Shown in pieces: positions 35,603 through 43,774 of a stretch of 64,000 nt of DNA. The DNA comes from Burkholderia sp. WSM2230 (GTDB taxonomy: Bacteria > Pseudomonadota > Gammaproteobacteria > Burkholderiales > Burkholderiaceae). Both the position numbers and the translations under genes were made by a program. Under the pieces are notes generated by a model. The model was not told the DNA's origin and did no database searches. It saw only the letters and a list, made by a program, of their open reading frames with translations. Numbering within the stretch: the first letter of the stretch is position 1; each line of letters starts with the position of its first letter. The stretch spans positions 124,001 to 188,000 of the forward strand of contig NZ_AXAJ01000012.1 of NCBI RefSeq assembly GCF_000472445.1, read 5' to 3'.

Positions 35603-36885
35603 GCGTGAAGCTGCAACGCGTCGTGGTCACCGGCATGGGCATCGTGTCGTGCCTCGGCAATACGCTCGACGAAGTGTCCGCCGCGTTGCGCGCGGGCACA
35701 TCGCGTATCGGGCGGATCGACGCCTGGCGCGAGCGCGGTTTCGGCTCGCAGGTCGCGGGCGTCGCCTCAGTTGCGAACGAGCCGCCGTTCGAGCGCAAGC
35801 TGGAGCGCTTCATGGGCGACACCGCGCGTTTCGCCTGTCATGCCGCGAGGAAGGCCATTCACGATGCAAGGCTCGACGCCGCCATGCTGCGCTCGCCGCT
35901 CGCGGGTACGGTGATCGGCTCGGGCGTCGGCACCATGTCGAGCTACGACGCCGCGATGGCGATTGCGAACACGCGCGGCGTCGACAAAGTGCCGCCTTAT
36001 ACGGTGCCGCACGCGATGAGCAGCACGGCTTCGGCGAATGTCGCGCAGGTGTTCGGGCTCGAAGGCGTCAGCTATTCGCCGTCGTCGGCATGCACGACCT
36101 CGGCGCTGGCGATCGGCCAGGCGCTGCAACTGATCCAGACGGGCCGGCAGCAGATCGTGCTCGCAGGCGGCAGCGAATCCTTGCACGACAACATGACGCT
36201 GATGTTCGACGCGATGGGCGCGCTGTCGCGGCGCTTTAACGACACGCCGCAATGCGCATCGCGCCCCTACGACACCGAGCGCGACGGTTTCGTGATCGCG
36301 TCGGGCGGCGGCGTGCTCGTGCTCGAAGCACTGGACCACGCGCTCGCGCGCGGCGCACGCATCTATGCGGAGCTGACCGGATTCGGCGATTGCACTGACG
36401 CGGGCATGGTCACGCCGCGCGCGGCCGGCATCGCACGCGCGATGCGAGGCGCGCTGAATGGAACATCGAGCGGCACGACGAGCAGCAAAACGAGCGGCAC
36501 GACGAGCGAAGCCGCCAGGCGCCCCGACTACATCAACACGCACGCGCCTTCCACGCCGCTCGGCGACGTCGAAGAACTCCGCGCGTTGCAGCAGGTATTC
36601 GGCGCTGAACCGCAGCACGGCATGCCGCCGTTTTCGTCCACGAAGGGCATGACCGGGCATCCGCTCGGCGCATGCGGCGCACATGAGGCGATCTACACAT
36701 TGCTGATGACGCGCGACGGGTTTATCGCGGGCACCACGGGAATAGAAACCGCTGACCCGGAGACGGACGGCATGCCGCTCGTGCGCGAGACGCGCGAGGC
36801 GCGCATCGACACGGCCATGTCGGTCTCATTCGGCTTCGGCGGAAGTTGCGCGAGTTTGATGTTCGAAGCATGGCAGGGCGGCTAA
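35599..36885 (+). CDS. Beta-ketoacyl-ACP synthase 3 (additional ketosynthase)
   Basis: A 428-residue ketosynthase with Cys165 in PSSACTTSALAIG, His315 in INTHAPSTPLGD (family consensus is HGTST) and His354 in TKGMTGHPLGACG. A low-complexity insert of about 20 residues rich in Ser, Thr and Gly (288-308, encoded by an imperfect DNA repeat) sits just before the His315 motif. It is the last gene of the overlapping operon and an extra ketosynthase next to the usual ApeO and ApeR. Role inferred only. Confidence 0.88.
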   Translation: MSVKLQRVVVTGMGIVSCLGNTLDEVSAALRAGTSRIGRIDAWRERGFGSQVAGVASVANEPPFERKLERFMGDTARFACHAARKAIHDARLDAAMLRSPLAGTVIGSGVGTMSSYDAAMAIANTRGVDKVPPYTVPHAMSSTASANVAQVFGLEGVSYSPSSACTTSALAIGQALQLIQTGRQQIVLAGGSESLHDNMTLMFDAMGALSRRFNDTPQCASRPYDTERDGFVIASGGGVLVLEALDHALARGARIYAELTGFGDCTDAGMVTPRAAGIARAMRGALNGTSSGTTSSKTSGTTSEAARRPDYINTHAPSTPLGDVEELRALQQVFGAEPQHGMPPFSSTKGMTGHPLGACGAHEAIYTLLMTRDGFIAGTTGIETADPETDGMPLVRETREARIDTAMSVSFGFGGSCASLMFEAWQGG

Positions 36886-36919
36886 GGCGGCCGCGATTTT
36901 AAAAAACGAGGGTAGAACA

Positions 36920-37354
36920 ATGAAAACAACGATGAAACGGGCGGCAATGCTGGGCGCATTGACGATTGCAGTGGCGGCGCTCGCCGGTTGCGCGACCCAG
37001 GTGAAATCGCTGCCGCTCGCGGCGGCGGGTGGCGAATCGCGCGGCGGCGTGCCGGTGTATTTCGGCGAGCAGAGTCATCCGTCAGTGAAGACGGAACTCG
37101 GGAATGTGTCGTACTCCGTGCGCATTGCGCGCAAGGTCGCAAGTCCCGACGACGCATGCCACGAAGCGCTCGGCGAAGCGGTCGGCAAACTGCGCGCGGC
37201 GGCACGCGAGCGCGGCGCGAATGCGGTGATCGACGTCCGCACGCGCTTTCACAGCAGCGAAAGCAACTCATCGCGCGAATTCACCTGCGGCGTGAGCCCG
37301 AGCGCGGCGGCCATCGCAGTGAGCGGAAGGCTCGTGATGCTCGAGTCGAACTGA
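36920..37354 (+). CDS. Small lipoprotein, paralogue of the next gene
   Basis: A 144-residue lipoprotein: lipobox LAGC with Cys24 after a hydrophobic segment. The mature part shares blocks with the next gene: (Q/E)xxHPxVxKT, a DxACxxxL/F segment, A(R)ERGANAVIDVRT and a REFTCG end. Databases often call this type excinuclease subunit A-like, which is a misnomer; it has no UvrA features. Two conserved Cys in the mature part may form a disulfide. It starts 34 bp after the ketosynthase and is probably the 17th operon gene. Confidence 0.8.
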   Translation: MKTTMKRAAMLGALTIAVAALAGCATQVKSLPLAAAGGESRGGVPVYFGEQSHPSVKTELGNVSYSVRIARKVASPDDACHEALGEAVGKLRAAARERGANAVIDVRTRFHSSESNSSREFTCGVSPSAAAIAVSGRLVMLESN

Positions 37355-37422
37355 GCCGGCGCGCGTCGCCATGCAATGGATACGCAAATCGTAAAACTCA
37401 TAACAACCACGAAGGAGTATCA

Positions 37423-37866
37423 ATGAAACGCCATCTGATGTTCGTTACACTCGCCGCCTCGTTCGCCATACTGAGCGCTGCACCGGCTTTCGCGCGCGAC
37501 ACGGTGGGCAACTATCCGATCGAACAGGCGTTGCACAGCGAGCCGGGCAAGGTCGGCGACGATATCGCGCTGTATTTCGCGGGTCAGCGTCATCCGGCCG
37601 TCGTGAAGACCATCGGCGAATTCGCGACGAACAAAAAGACCAACGCGTTCGGCAAGAGCGATGAGGTCGCCTGTCAGCATGTGTTTCTGTCGGCGGTAAT
37701 CGAGTTGCAGGAACGTGCGCGCAAGGAAGGCGGCAACGCGGTGATCAACATCAGGAGCAACTACAGGAACGAAGTGCGCGAGAGCGCGACCGAGTTCACC
37801 TGCGGCGCGGGCGCTGTGATCGCCGGCGTGGCGTTGAAGGGCGATGTGGTGACGCTGCGCAAATAA
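37423..37866 (+). CDS. Small periplasmic protein, paralogue of the preceding lipoprotein
   Basis: A 147-residue precursor with a cleavable signal peptide (MKRHLMFVTLAASF...APAFA) but no lipobox. The mature part shares HPAVVKTIGEF, VACQHVF, KEGGNAVINIRSNY and TEFTCGAGAVIAGVALKG with the preceding gene. A good GAAGGAG ribosome site precedes ATG 37423. The pair suggests a lipoprotein and a soluble version of one module, perhaps replacing the absent DUF3261 lipoprotein in pigment transport. Function unknown. Confidence 0.8.
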   Translation: MKRHLMFVTLAASFAILSAAPAFARDTVGNYPIEQALHSEPGKVGDDIALYFAGQRHPAVVKTIGEFATNKKTNAFGKSDEVACQHVFLSAVIELQERARKEGGNAVINIRSNYRNEVRESATEFTCGAGAVIAGVALKGDVVTLRK

Positions 37867-37944
37867 GCGGACGTGAACGGGCCGATGAATCCGGCTGGAT
37901 TCAGCCGGCCTCGCTTCAGTGGGCTTCGCTTCCGTCCGCCTCGC

Positions 37945-38673
37945 TTAGCCGCTCTTTATCGCCGCGACATTGACGAGCGTTTCGCGACGTTTGCCGGGTT
38001 GCGGACGATAAAGACCGAGCCGTTCAAGCAGGCCGAAGTCTTTTGCGCGGCTCCACCACAGGTAGGGCAACGAAACGTTGCGCGCGGTGAAGGTGAAGCC
38101 GCCGCTACGGATCATGTCGAGGTAGCCGTCCGCGCTTTTTTGCACATGCATGGGATGGCGAAATAGCAGCCGGATCACCCACGACTTGATGTACGCGTCG
38201 GTGGATTCGGCGAACAGCAGCACGCCGCCAGGCTTCAGCACGCGGCGGAATTCGGCGAGCGCGCGGTCCTGCTCGACAAGATGATGGAAGGTCTGATGGC
38301 AGAACACGATGTCGGCGCTGGCATCGGGCAGCGGCAGCTCCGCGCAGTCGCCGTGCAGCAGCTCGATCTCGGCGATCTTCTCGCGGCACGCGCGAGCAGC
38401 ATTGGCGGCAAGCGCAAGCGAGGGCTCGTGATAGTCGATGCCGACAATGCGGCGCGGCTTGAACGCGTCGGCAAGCAGGCGAAAGGAAATGCCCTGTCCG
38501 CAGCCCACGTCGACGATCATGGGCGCCGCCGGCAACGGCGTGTCGATCAGACGCTTGAGGTCGTTGATGGCGACACGCAGCACATGGTGTTCCCACGTGT
38601 GAGTGCGCAGGAACCAGATTCCGAATGCGGTTTCCGGTACGAACGGCACGGTGGATGTGTGAGACGGCGACAC
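37945..38673 (-). CDS. Class I SAM-dependent methyltransferase
   Basis: A 242-residue methyltransferase with motif I IVDVGCGQGISFRLL, motif II IVGIDYHEPS, HGDCAELPLPDASAD and motif III FRRVLKPGGVLLFAES (Methyltransf_11 type). Aryl polyene clusters usually contain one methyltransferase that methylates the aromatic ring or a hydroxyl. It points against the main operon and is divergent from the halogenase-like gene with a 59-bp shared upstream region. Confidence 0.88.
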   Translation of the reverse strand: MSPSHTSTVPFVPETAFGIWFLRTHTWEHHVLRVAINDLKRLIDTPLPAAPMIVDVGCGQGISFRLLADAFKPRRIVGIDYHEPSLALAANAARACREKIAEIELLHGDCAELPLPDASADIVFCHQTFHHLVEQDRALAEFRRVLKPGGVLLFAESTDAYIKSWVIRLLFRHPMHVQKSADGYLDMIRSGGFTFTARNVSLPYLWWSRAKDFGLLERLGLYRPQPGKRRETLVNVAAIKSG

Positions 38674-38732
38674 GCTGGGCTCCCCGGGAAATGGTTCGTT
38701 CTGTTAGAGATGCAATGTAACAAGGCGTAAGG

Positions 38733-40025
38733 ATGCAGCGTAATGCTGCGCCGAGCAAGCAAACGATTGAGGCAAACTTGAGTACACATGTCATGAAGCA
38801 TACGGCGGTCGACGTCGTCATCATCGGCGCGGGGCCGTCCGGCGCGGTTGCGGCCGCGCTGCTGCGCAAGGCGGGCCGTTCGGTGCTCGTGCTGGAGCGT
38901 CAGCACTTTCCGCGCTTTTCGATTGGCGAGAGCCTGCTGCCGCAAAGCATGGCCTACCTCGAGGAAGCGGGCATGCTGCAGGCGGTGGTCGAAGCGGGCT
39001 TCCAGTACAAGAACGGCGCGCAATTCGTGTATCGCGACCGGTCGTCGTCGTTCGACTTCCGCGACAAGCATTCGGCGGGGTGGGGCACGACGTATCAGGT
39101 CGAGCGCGCGGTGTTCGACGAAATCCTGATTCGTTGCGCGGCCGAGCAGGGCGCCGAAGTGCGCTTTGGCCATACCGTGCAGGCGGTCCACACAGAAGGC
39201 ACTGCGCCGCTCGTCGACGTGACCGACGAGACGGGCCATGCGTACCGGATCGAAGCGCGCTTCGTATTCGACGCGAGCGGTTTTGGCCGCGTGCTGCCGC
39301 GTCTTTTGAATCTCGAGGCACCCACGCGCCTGCCGACGCGAGCCGCGCTGTTCTCGCATGTCTATGACGGTCTGGCGGCCGGCGCGAGCGATCGCAACAA
39401 GATCTGCGTCGCCACGCATCCCGAGCGCCGCGACGTGTGGTTCTGGATGATTCCGCTCGCTGGCGGACGTTCGTCTGTGGGTTGCGTCGCCGAGTCGAGC
39501 TTTCTCGACGTGCCGGAGAGCGAGCGCGAGGCGACGCTGCGCGCGCTGATTCAGAAGGAGCCGACGCTCAACCGTCTGATCGGCGACGCGCCGTTCCTGA
39601 TGCCGGTGCGTCACATTGGCGGATATTCGGCCAATGTCGAGCGTCTGCATGGGCCCGGTTATGCGCTGCTCGGCAACGCCGGTGAATTTCTCGATCCGGT
39701 GTTCTCATCCGGCGTGACGATCGCGCTGCGCTCTGCGCATCTGGCGGTAGAGACGCTGAACCGTCAACTCGACGGCGAGCAGGTCGACTGGTCGGCGCAA
39801 TACGATGTGCCTTTGCGCAAGGGCATCGACACGTTCCGTGCATTCGTGGAGCGCTGGTACACGGGCGAATTGCAGGACATCATTTTCTATCCGGACCAGA
39901 CGCCGTCGATTCGCCGCATGATCAGCGCGGTGCTCGCCGGCTATGCATGGGACGAATCGAACCCGTATGTCGCCGATCCGGTGCGCAGGCTCAATGCGCT
40001 ACACGAGGTGTGCATGCAGCGCTAA
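38733..40025 (+). CDS. Flavin-dependent halogenase-like FAD monooxygenase
   Basis: A 430-residue flavoprotein. The FAD motif GAGPSG is at 32-37, IGESLLP at 64-70, K93 in QYKNGAQF matches the conserved lysine region of flavin halogenases, and WFWMIP at 236-241 is an exact WxWxIP halogenase motif. GNAGEFLDPVFSSGVTIA gives the second FAD motif. Related genes sit in xanthomonadin and flexirubin loci. It may chlorinate, brominate or hydroxylate the aryl polyene. ATG 38733 is used; ATG 38793 (MKHTAVDVVIIG) is equally possible. Confidence 0.85.
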   Translation: MQRNAAPSKQTIEANLSTHVMKHTAVDVVIIGAGPSGAVAAALLRKAGRSVLVLERQHFPRFSIGESLLPQSMAYLEEAGMLQAVVEAGFQYKNGAQFVYRDRSSSFDFRDKHSAGWGTTYQVERAVFDEILIRCAAEQGAEVRFGHTVQAVHTEGTAPLVDVTDETGHAYRIEARFVFDASGFGRVLPRLLNLEAPTRLPTRAALFSHVYDGLAAGASDRNKICVATHPERRDVWFWMIPLAGGRSSVGCVAESSFLDVPESEREATLRALIQKEPTLNRLIGDAPFLMPVRHIGGYSANVERLHGPGYALLGNAGEFLDPVFSSGVTIALRSAHLAVETLNRQLDGEQVDWSAQYDVPLRKGIDTFRAFVERWYTGELQDIIFYPDQTPSIRRMISAVLAGYAWDESNPYVADPVRRLNALHEVCMQR

Positions 40026-40042
40026 CACGCTGCTTTACAGCG

Positions 40043-41419
40043 TCACGCGACGACCTGCGTAAGGCGCGCCGCGCGCGGCGCATGCTCGCGCACAGCGTCG
40101 CGGCGATGCACGCGTTTGCCGGCCGCATATGTTTCGTAGACCGCACGGTCGTCGCCGAGCAGCGCGAATGCGAATAGCAGCTCTTCGAGCGATTCGGTGC
40201 GCGCCGTGCGGCGCGCGAGCAGCGGCGTCGCTTGCGGATCGAGCACGACGAAGTCCGCTTCGGACTTCGGCTTCAAGGTGCCGACCTTGTCCGCGAGGTC
40301 CAGTGCTTTGGCGGCGCCCGCCGTCGCGAGATAGAACATGCGCGTGGCCGTCAGATGATGGCCGGTCAAACGCGCGACCTTGTGCGCCTCGTTCATTGTT
40401 TGCAGCATCGAAAACGAGGTGCCGCCGCCCACGTCTGTTGCGAGTGCAACGGGCATGCCGGCTTCGTCGGCCTTGTCGAAATCGAACAGGCCGCTGCCGA
40501 GAAACAGGTTCGACGTCGGGCAATGCGACGCGACGGTGCCGGTTTCAGCCATGCGTTTGCGGTCTTGCGCGTCGAAGTGAATGCAGTGGCCGTACACCGC
40601 CCGGCGACGCAGCAGGCCGTAGTGATCGTAAATGTCCAGATAGCTGCGGTGGCCGGGAAAGAGGCTGTTGACCCACTTCACCTCATCCAGGTTTTCCGCG
40701 ACGTGGCTCTGCACGAACACATCCGCATGCTGGCGCGCCAGCACGCCGCATGCTTCCAGTTGCGCTTCGGTCGAAGTCGGCGCGAAGCGCGGCGTAAGCG
40801 CGTACATCTGGCGCCCACGGTTATGCCAACGGCCAATAAGTTCCGCGCTGTCGTCATAGCCCGATTGCGCGGTGTCGCGCAGGAACTCGGGACAATTGCG
40901 ATCCATCAGCACCTTGCCCGCGACCATGCGTAGATTGCGCGCCTCGCTTTCGCTGAAAAGCGCGTCGGCGGATTGCTTATGGACCGTGCAATAGACGAGC
41001 GCGGTCGTCGTGCCGCAAGCCAGCAGTTCATCGAGGAAGAAGCTCGCGGTGTCGCTCGCATAAGCCTCGTCTGTGAAACGGCGCTCGGTCGGAAACGTGT
41101 ACGTGTCAAGCCACGGCAACAGACCCGGCGCGGGCGACGCGATCATGTCGGTCTGCGGATAGTGAATGTGCGTGTCGATGAAACCCGGCACGATCAGCTT
41201 GTCGCGCATATCCTGCACCGGCGTGCCCGCCGCGAGTTGCGGCGCGAGCGCGGCATACGCGCCCGCGGCGACCACGTGGCCGTCTGCGACGATCAGCAGG
41301 CCGTCCTCGTGGAAGACGGCCGCATCGGGCGAGCGTGACGGATCGCCGTCGAAAGTCAGCAGTTGCGCGCGAAATGCGGATTGGGGCGCCTGGGTAGATG
41401 CCTGTGCCGAGTGATTCAT
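40043..41419 (-). CDS. guaD: Guanine deaminase
   Basis: The 458-residue amidohydrolase converts guanine to xanthine. It has the zinc site PGFIDTHIHYPQTDMIA, then LPWLDTYTFPTERRF typical of guanine deaminases, QSHVAENLDE, HCIHFD and CPTSNLFLGSGLF, and the final Asp in LATDVGGGTSFS. It is the last gene of a minus-strand purine catabolic block with xdhABC and the deaminase at 41520; xanthine made here feeds xanthine dehydrogenase. Confidence 0.95.
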   Translation of the reverse strand: MNHSAQASTQAPQSAFRAQLLTFDGDPSRSPDAAVFHEDGLLIVADGHVVAAGAYAALAPQLAAGTPVQDMRDKLIVPGFIDTHIHYPQTDMIASPAPGLLPWLDTYTFPTERRFTDEAYASDTASFFLDELLACGTTTALVYCTVHKQSADALFSESEARNLRMVAGKVLMDRNCPEFLRDTAQSGYDDSAELIGRWHNRGRQMYALTPRFAPTSTEAQLEACGVLARQHADVFVQSHVAENLDEVKWVNSLFPGHRSYLDIYDHYGLLRRRAVYGHCIHFDAQDRKRMAETGTVASHCPTSNLFLGSGLFDFDKADEAGMPVALATDVGGGTSFSMLQTMNEAHKVARLTGHHLTATRMFYLATAGAAKALDLADKVGTLKPKSEADFVVLDPQATPLLARRTARTESLEELLFAFALLGDDRAVYETYAAGKRVHRRDAVREHAPRAARLTQVVA

Positions 41420-41519
41420 GTAAAGCGTCTCCGAACTTGAAAACGAGGCCGCGCGGCCAGCGGTTACATTCTGCGGTTCGTCGAAAAACCGCCGCCCGCG
41501 CTGCGATACAACGGCGCCG

Positions 41520-42566
41520 TCAATGCGGGCCGCTTTGATTCCAGTAGGCGTCCAGCTTCGCGATCAACTCGGCACGTTGCTCCGGCGTCACGAACGACGC
41601 TTCAAAACCGTTGCGGATGATCGTGTAGACCTCGGCGTCGTCGAGCTTCAATGCGTCGATGGTGGCCGCATAGTTGGCGTTCACGTAGCCGCCGAAATAC
41701 GCGGGGTCGTCGGAATTCACCGTGACGGCGACGCCGCGATCGAGCAGGTCCTTCAGCGTGTGCCTGGTCATGTCGTCGAACACGCAAAGCTTGAGGTTCG
41801 ACAGCGGACACACGGTCAATGCAACGCGCGTGTCGGCAAGACGCGAGACGAGCGCGGGGTCTTCCACGCTGCGCACGCCGTGGTCCACGCGGTCTACCTT
41901 TAGCACGTCGAGCGCTTCGTACACGTACGACGGCGGTCCTTCCTCGCCCGCATGCGCGACGAGCTTCAGGCCCAACGCGCGTGCCTTCGCGAACACGCGC
42001 TCAAATTTCGAAGGCGGATGACCGCGCTCCGACGAATCGAGCCCCACGCCGATCAGACGATGCCTGTATTGCTCGAACAAGGGTCGCGCTTCTTCGAAGG
42101 TGGCGAGCGCATCTTCCTCGGACAGATGCCGCAGGAAGCACAAAATCAGCCTGCTCGTCATGCCGCGTTGTTCTGCATCGCGGAGGGCGCGCTCGATGCC
42201 GGCCACCACCGTTGCAATCGGCACGCCGCGCTCGGTGTGCGTCTGCGGATCGAAGAAGATCTCGCTGTGAATCACGTTGTCGGCAAGGCAGCGCTCCACG
42301 TACGCCATCGTCATGTCGTAAAAGTCCTGCTCGTGCAGCAGCACGCTCGCGCCGGCGTAATAGATGTCGAGAAACGATTGCAGGTCGGTGAACGCGTAGG
42401 CGGCGCGCAAGGCGTCGATCGAGTCGTACGCGAGCTTCACGCCGTTGCGCTTGGCGAGCGCAAAAATCAGCTCGGGCTCGAGCGAGCCTTCGATGTGAAT
42501 ATGCAGCTCGGCCTTCGGCGCGAGCATCGTCTTTTCGATGAGGGATGCAGAGGTTGTTCGATTCAT
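41520..42566 (-). CDS. Adenosine/adenine deaminase
   Basis: A 348-residue zinc deaminase: HIHIEGSL (first zinc ligands), VAHAGEEGPPSYVYEALDVL (zinc His and catalytic Glu), RVDHGVRS and VTVNSDDPAYFGGYV. The GEEGPPSY form and length are those of the bacterial and fungal adenine deaminase branch (Aah1-like) rather than E. coli Add, so the substrate is likely adenine, giving hypoxanthine for xanthine dehydrogenase; adenosine cannot be excluded. It lies 70 bp after xdhC. Confidence 0.88.
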   Translation of the reverse strand: MNRTTSASLIEKTMLAPKAELHIHIEGSLEPELIFALAKRNGVKLAYDSIDALRAAYAFTDLQSFLDIYYAGASVLLHEQDFYDMTMAYVERCLADNVIHSEIFFDPQTHTERGVPIATVVAGIERALRDAEQRGMTSRLILCFLRHLSEEDALATFEEARPLFEQYRHRLIGVGLDSSERGHPPSKFERVFAKARALGLKLVAHAGEEGPPSYVYEALDVLKVDRVDHGVRSVEDPALVSRLADTRVALTVCPLSNLKLCVFDDMTRHTLKDLLDRGVAVTVNSDDPAYFGGYVNANYAATIDALKLDDAEVYTIIRNGFEASFVTPEQRAELIAKLDAYWNQSGPH

Positions 42567-42636
42567 GGTCGGTCAGGAGGTATAGGTTTTTTGCGCGCGC
42601 TATGTGTAATGCCGGGCCGCCGCTCGTCAAGCCTTA

Positions 42637-43653
42637 TCAAGCCGTCTGCGCCGCGCGATGCTGGCTCGCGTTCGCTTCCACCGCTTGAAGCAGCTGCGCC
42701 GCCGCGGAAATCGCAATGACTTCCGGCGACTTGTCGATGATGCCGTCCACGCCGAGCGGGCACTTCATCCGCGCAATCCGCATTGGGTCGATGCCGCGTG
42801 CGGCGAGCCGGTGCTCGAACTGCTTGCGCTTGCTGTGCGAGCCGATCATGCCGAAGAACGCGAAGTCGCCGCGCCGCAAGATGCGCTCGGCGAGTTCGAG
42901 GTCGCGCGTATGGTTGTGCGTCATCACGATGAAGTACGTGTTCGGCGCGGCGTCGTCAACGGCTTCGTCGGGCGCGTCGTTCGCGTCGATCTTCACGTTA
43001 TGCGCGTGCAGTGAGTCGACCGGCGGAAACTGCGCGTCGCGTTCGTCGACCCAGCGTACCGTGCACGGCAACGTGGCCAACACGCGAACCAGCGCTGCGC
43101 CCACGTGGCCGGCGCCGAACAGCACGACGGGGAAGTCGCCTGGCGCAATGGTTTCGGTGAGCAGCGCGCCGCTGTCGTCGAAGCCGGCGCCGTCCCACAG
43201 CAGGCAGTCGGCGGCATCCACGCCCGGCTCGGGATCGGACAGCATCACCGCATCCGGCGCGGGGCCGAATGATACGCTACGCACCGTCGATTGACCCGCT
43301 GCGAGACGCTTCGCCAGCGAGGTGATCCAGCCGAGGTCGCCTACGTCGAGCCGCTCGAATGCGAGTATCACCGCGCCGCCGCAGCATTGTCCGAGGCTCG
43401 GGCCGAGCGCGAACCGTTCGAGGCGCCGCATATGCGGCGAGCGCATGCCGTCGCGCAGCACCTGGCGCGCGGTTTCGATCGCCTTCCATTCCAGATGGCC
43501 GCCGCCGATCGTATGCTTCGCCGACTCGCGTGTGACGATCATCTTCGTGCCGGCCTCGCGCGGCGCCGAACCTTCGACGCGCGCGACCGTCACCAGCACG
43601 GCGGCGTCGCCGTGCGCGAGCAGTTGTTGCAGGTCAGGTAGCCAGGCTTGCAT
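42637..43653 (-). CDS. xdhC: Xanthine dehydrogenase accessory protein XdhC
   Basis: A 338-residue protein that binds and sulfurates the molybdenum cofactor for insertion into XdhB. It has the N-terminal XdhC/CoxI domain (ARVEGSAPREAGTKMIV, GGGHLEWKAIE with the conserved G-G-G-H-L-E, LGPSLGQCCGGAV) and the C-terminal Rossmann domain (VVLFGAGHVGAALVRVL, MTHNHTRDLEL, FFGMIGSHSKRK). It follows xdhB by 121 bp. Confidence 0.95.
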   Translation of the reverse strand: MQAWLPDLQQLLAHGDAAVLVTVARVEGSAPREAGTKMIVTRESAKHTIGGGHLEWKAIETARQVLRDGMRSPHMRRLERFALGPSLGQCCGGAVILAFERLDVGDLGWITSLAKRLAAGQSTVRSVSFGPAPDAVMLSDPEPGVDAADCLLWDGAGFDDSGALLTETIAPGDFPVVLFGAGHVGAALVRVLATLPCTVRWVDERDAQFPPVDSLHAHNVKIDANDAPDEAVDDAAPNTYFIVMTHNHTRDLELAERILRRGDFAFFGMIGSHSKRKQFEHRLAARGIDPMRIARMKCPLGVDGIIDKSPEVIAISAAAQLLQAVEANASQHRAAQTA

Positions 43654-43774
43654 CCGGCAGTTCTCCGTGCAGGGCCGCGCGCGGTGTTCGTGCGGCCGGT
43701 TGAGTGTGGCACAGTGCGTTCCTGTCGCCTCGGGTCTTCGTGACGGTGACGTTTATGATCCGTTTCGCCATACG

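Noticed and set aside
36920..37866. Excinuclease ABC subunit A-like annotation often attached to this family
   Set aside because: No ATP-binding or zinc motifs of UvrA; both proteins are small and exported.
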